A stretch of DNA of 45,150 bases from Basidiobolus ranarum (Eukaryota > Basidiobolomycota > Basidiobolomycetes > Basidiobolales): the NCBI GenBank assembly GCA_040143965.1, contig JASJQH010000027.1, forward strand, positions 1 to 45,150. Direction: 5' to 3'. A program made the translations under genes and the position numbers. Within the stretch, counting starts at the first letter, position 1. Each line of letters starts with the position of its first letter. Positions 44,266 through 45,150 of the stretch are shown piece after piece. A model generated the notes under the pieces. That model was not told where the DNA came from. It made no database searches and saw nothing but the letters and a program-made list of their open reading frames with translations.

Positions 44266-44671
44266 TGGAGGACCGAGACATAAATTCCTCACTAGGTTAA
44301 ACTATTGGATGAATAGTCAGTTTGAGTTCTTAACAAATCGGATGATAACAGTTACAGTGCTATTAATACTAATGCCAAACAACGAGGCCACTATAGCTGC
44401 TGAAGTGCAGAAGCAATATGAGTACATCACTTAGAAGATAAGATTAATAACACGCTTAAATTTGACTAAATACAATATCAACAGCCACTGCGCTATCAAT
44501 ACTAGTCTCATCAAATTGGAATTTATGTTATTCAAGCCACAAGTCTTAGGAGGTTTATATTGTGATCTCTTCTCTAAAGCAGTAGGGTCTTCAGAGCTGT
44601 AAGCAGGGTCCGGGTGCAATGTGGCTAATGGCTTTCTGGATACTACTTTAACATGGGGTTAGGGTTACTTA
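44266..44671. other. repeat-rich intergenic DNA
   Basis: No ATG-started gene is visible; the open frame at 44431-44619 on the minus strand begins with TTG only. A telomere-like ggggttagggttacttaggg tract lies at 44655-44674. Confidence 0.35.
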
Positions 44672-44749
44672 GGGGGATGAAAAGCACCAGGTGGTGTGGA
44701 CTTTACTTGGCTTATATACTAATCTAAACAAAGTGACAATCAAAACATC
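44672..44749. repeat. direct repeat, left copy
   Basis: About 77 bp starting gggggatgaaaagcaccagg recur at 45072-45150 with roughly six differences. The two copies have the same orientation and lie about 400 bp apart. Confidence 0.92.
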
Positions 44750-44791
44750 AATCCTCTAAGATATTGTGACAAAATTGGATCATATCCATAC

Positions 44792-45150
44792 TTAACTTGA
44801 TGACCAATTGTAATCCAGTTCTGAGGATGTAAATATAGTGTTAAGGGGCATAGGTAGTAAGCAGAGAGGAACATACTCAGTACAAACCAAATGGACAATA
44901 GGACAAAAACCTGGAATAATGGAGATCAAAAAAGGTGTCTTGGAGGCAAGATATTGCTTCCAAAGGTCTAGCTGGAAGTCTATAGTAACAATTTTGGGCT
45001 GTTTTGTATCATGTAGTTGTAAGGATAACTCAGAAATAGAATAGTCATCTTGTATCAGTTTCCAGGATGATAGGGGGGATGAAAAGCCCCAGATGGTGTG
45101 GACTTTATTTAGCTTAAATACTAATCTAAACAAAGTGACAATCAAGACAT
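44792..45150 (-). CDS. partial open frame running off the window edge, unknown
   Basis: The frame is open from the right edge to a stop at 44792, at least 118 codons, with no ATG required because it is cut by the window. It encodes a hydrophobic, Leu/Ile/Pro-rich sequence (TPFLISIIPGFCPIVHLVCT). Its first 25 codons coincide with the repeat that also occurs at 44672-44749, so it may belong to a repeated element rather than a single-copy gene. I do not recognise a domain. Confidence 0.3.
   Translation of the reverse strand, partial: VLIVTLFRLVFKLNKVHTIWGFSSPLSSWKLIQDDYSISELSLQLHDTKQPKIVTIDFQLDLWKQYLASKTPFLISIIPGFCPIVHLVCTEYVPLCLLPMPLNTIFTSSELDYNWSSS
45072..45150. repeat. direct repeat, right copy, truncated by the window edge
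   Basis: It matches 44672-44749 (tgtggactttatttagctta against tgtggactttacttggctta) and continues to the last base, so the full repeat length is unknown. Confidence 0.92.

Noticed and set aside
44431-44619. 62-codon minus-strand frame
   Set aside because: No ATG start and no similarity that I recognise; it lies between repeats.

Overview
The window is nuclear DNA of a fungus, probably an early-diverging filamentous lineage (Mucoromycota or Zoopagomycota grade); the phylum is inferred, not shown. Reasons: AT-rich intergenic DNA, many short GT-AG introns (about 45-120 nt, with CTAAC/TTAAC-like branch sites), fungal orthologues (Cwc24, Bfr2, Coa4, Htd2, an Atf1-type bZIP, a Pom1-like class II DYRK), a family of Kre9/Knh1-like GPI proteins, and short TTAGGG-type tracts. 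No rRNA, tRNA or CRISPR feature was found.

Layout. 1-2.6 kb: repeat-derived DNA with a broken 3' end of a Ty1/copia element. 4.0-5.6 kb: two mitochondrial genes transcribed divergently from a 221-bp interval (HTD2-like dehydratase, minus; COA4, plus). 6.4-9.0 kb: an eight-exon HDHD1-like HAD phosphatase (minus) facing away from a MATA-type HMG-box regulator (plus). 9.7-13.2 kb: a six-exon class II DYRK kinase with a long disordered N-terminus. 13.7-15.7 kb: an FAD-dependent monooxygenase of the ornithine/lysine N-hydroxylase type (minus). 16.3-16.7 kb: an intronless histone H3 with one extra tail residue (minus). 17.8-26.05 kb: a housekeeping block, with CWC24 (minus) divergent from BFR2, then FAM32A-like and a UBP12/USP15-like deubiquitinase, all plus. 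26.3-26.7 kb: a Cys-rich two-helix membrane protein (minus). 26.7-29.7 kb is gene-poor. 29.75-30.87 kb: an Atf1-type bZIP factor (plus). 31.5-32.8 kb: a seven-exon DODA-type extradiol dioxygenase (minus).

33.2-38.6 kb holds four tandem minus-strand genes for secreted, Ser/Thr-rich, GPI-type proteins with a Kre9-like Ig domain, each with its own TATA box. Two of them share almost unchanged stretches of DNA. This array is the most distinctive feature. Then come cytochrome c1 (39.2-40.1 kb, minus), a 1.8-kb gene-poor stretch with repeats, a paraoxonase-like gene (42.0-43.3 kb, plus), a 94-residue protein of unknown function (43.7-44.0 kb, minus), and repeat-rich DNA to the right edge.

Most genes are ordinary housekeeping or regulatory genes. 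I see no operon-like or defence-like system. The points most worth a second look are the Kre9-like array, the H3 tail insertion, an ambiguous splice/frame site in the monooxygenase, the repeated appearance of 36-58-bp direct duplications between genes, and repeats at the right edge. Exon limits were worked out by hand from splice motifs and reading-frame continuity.
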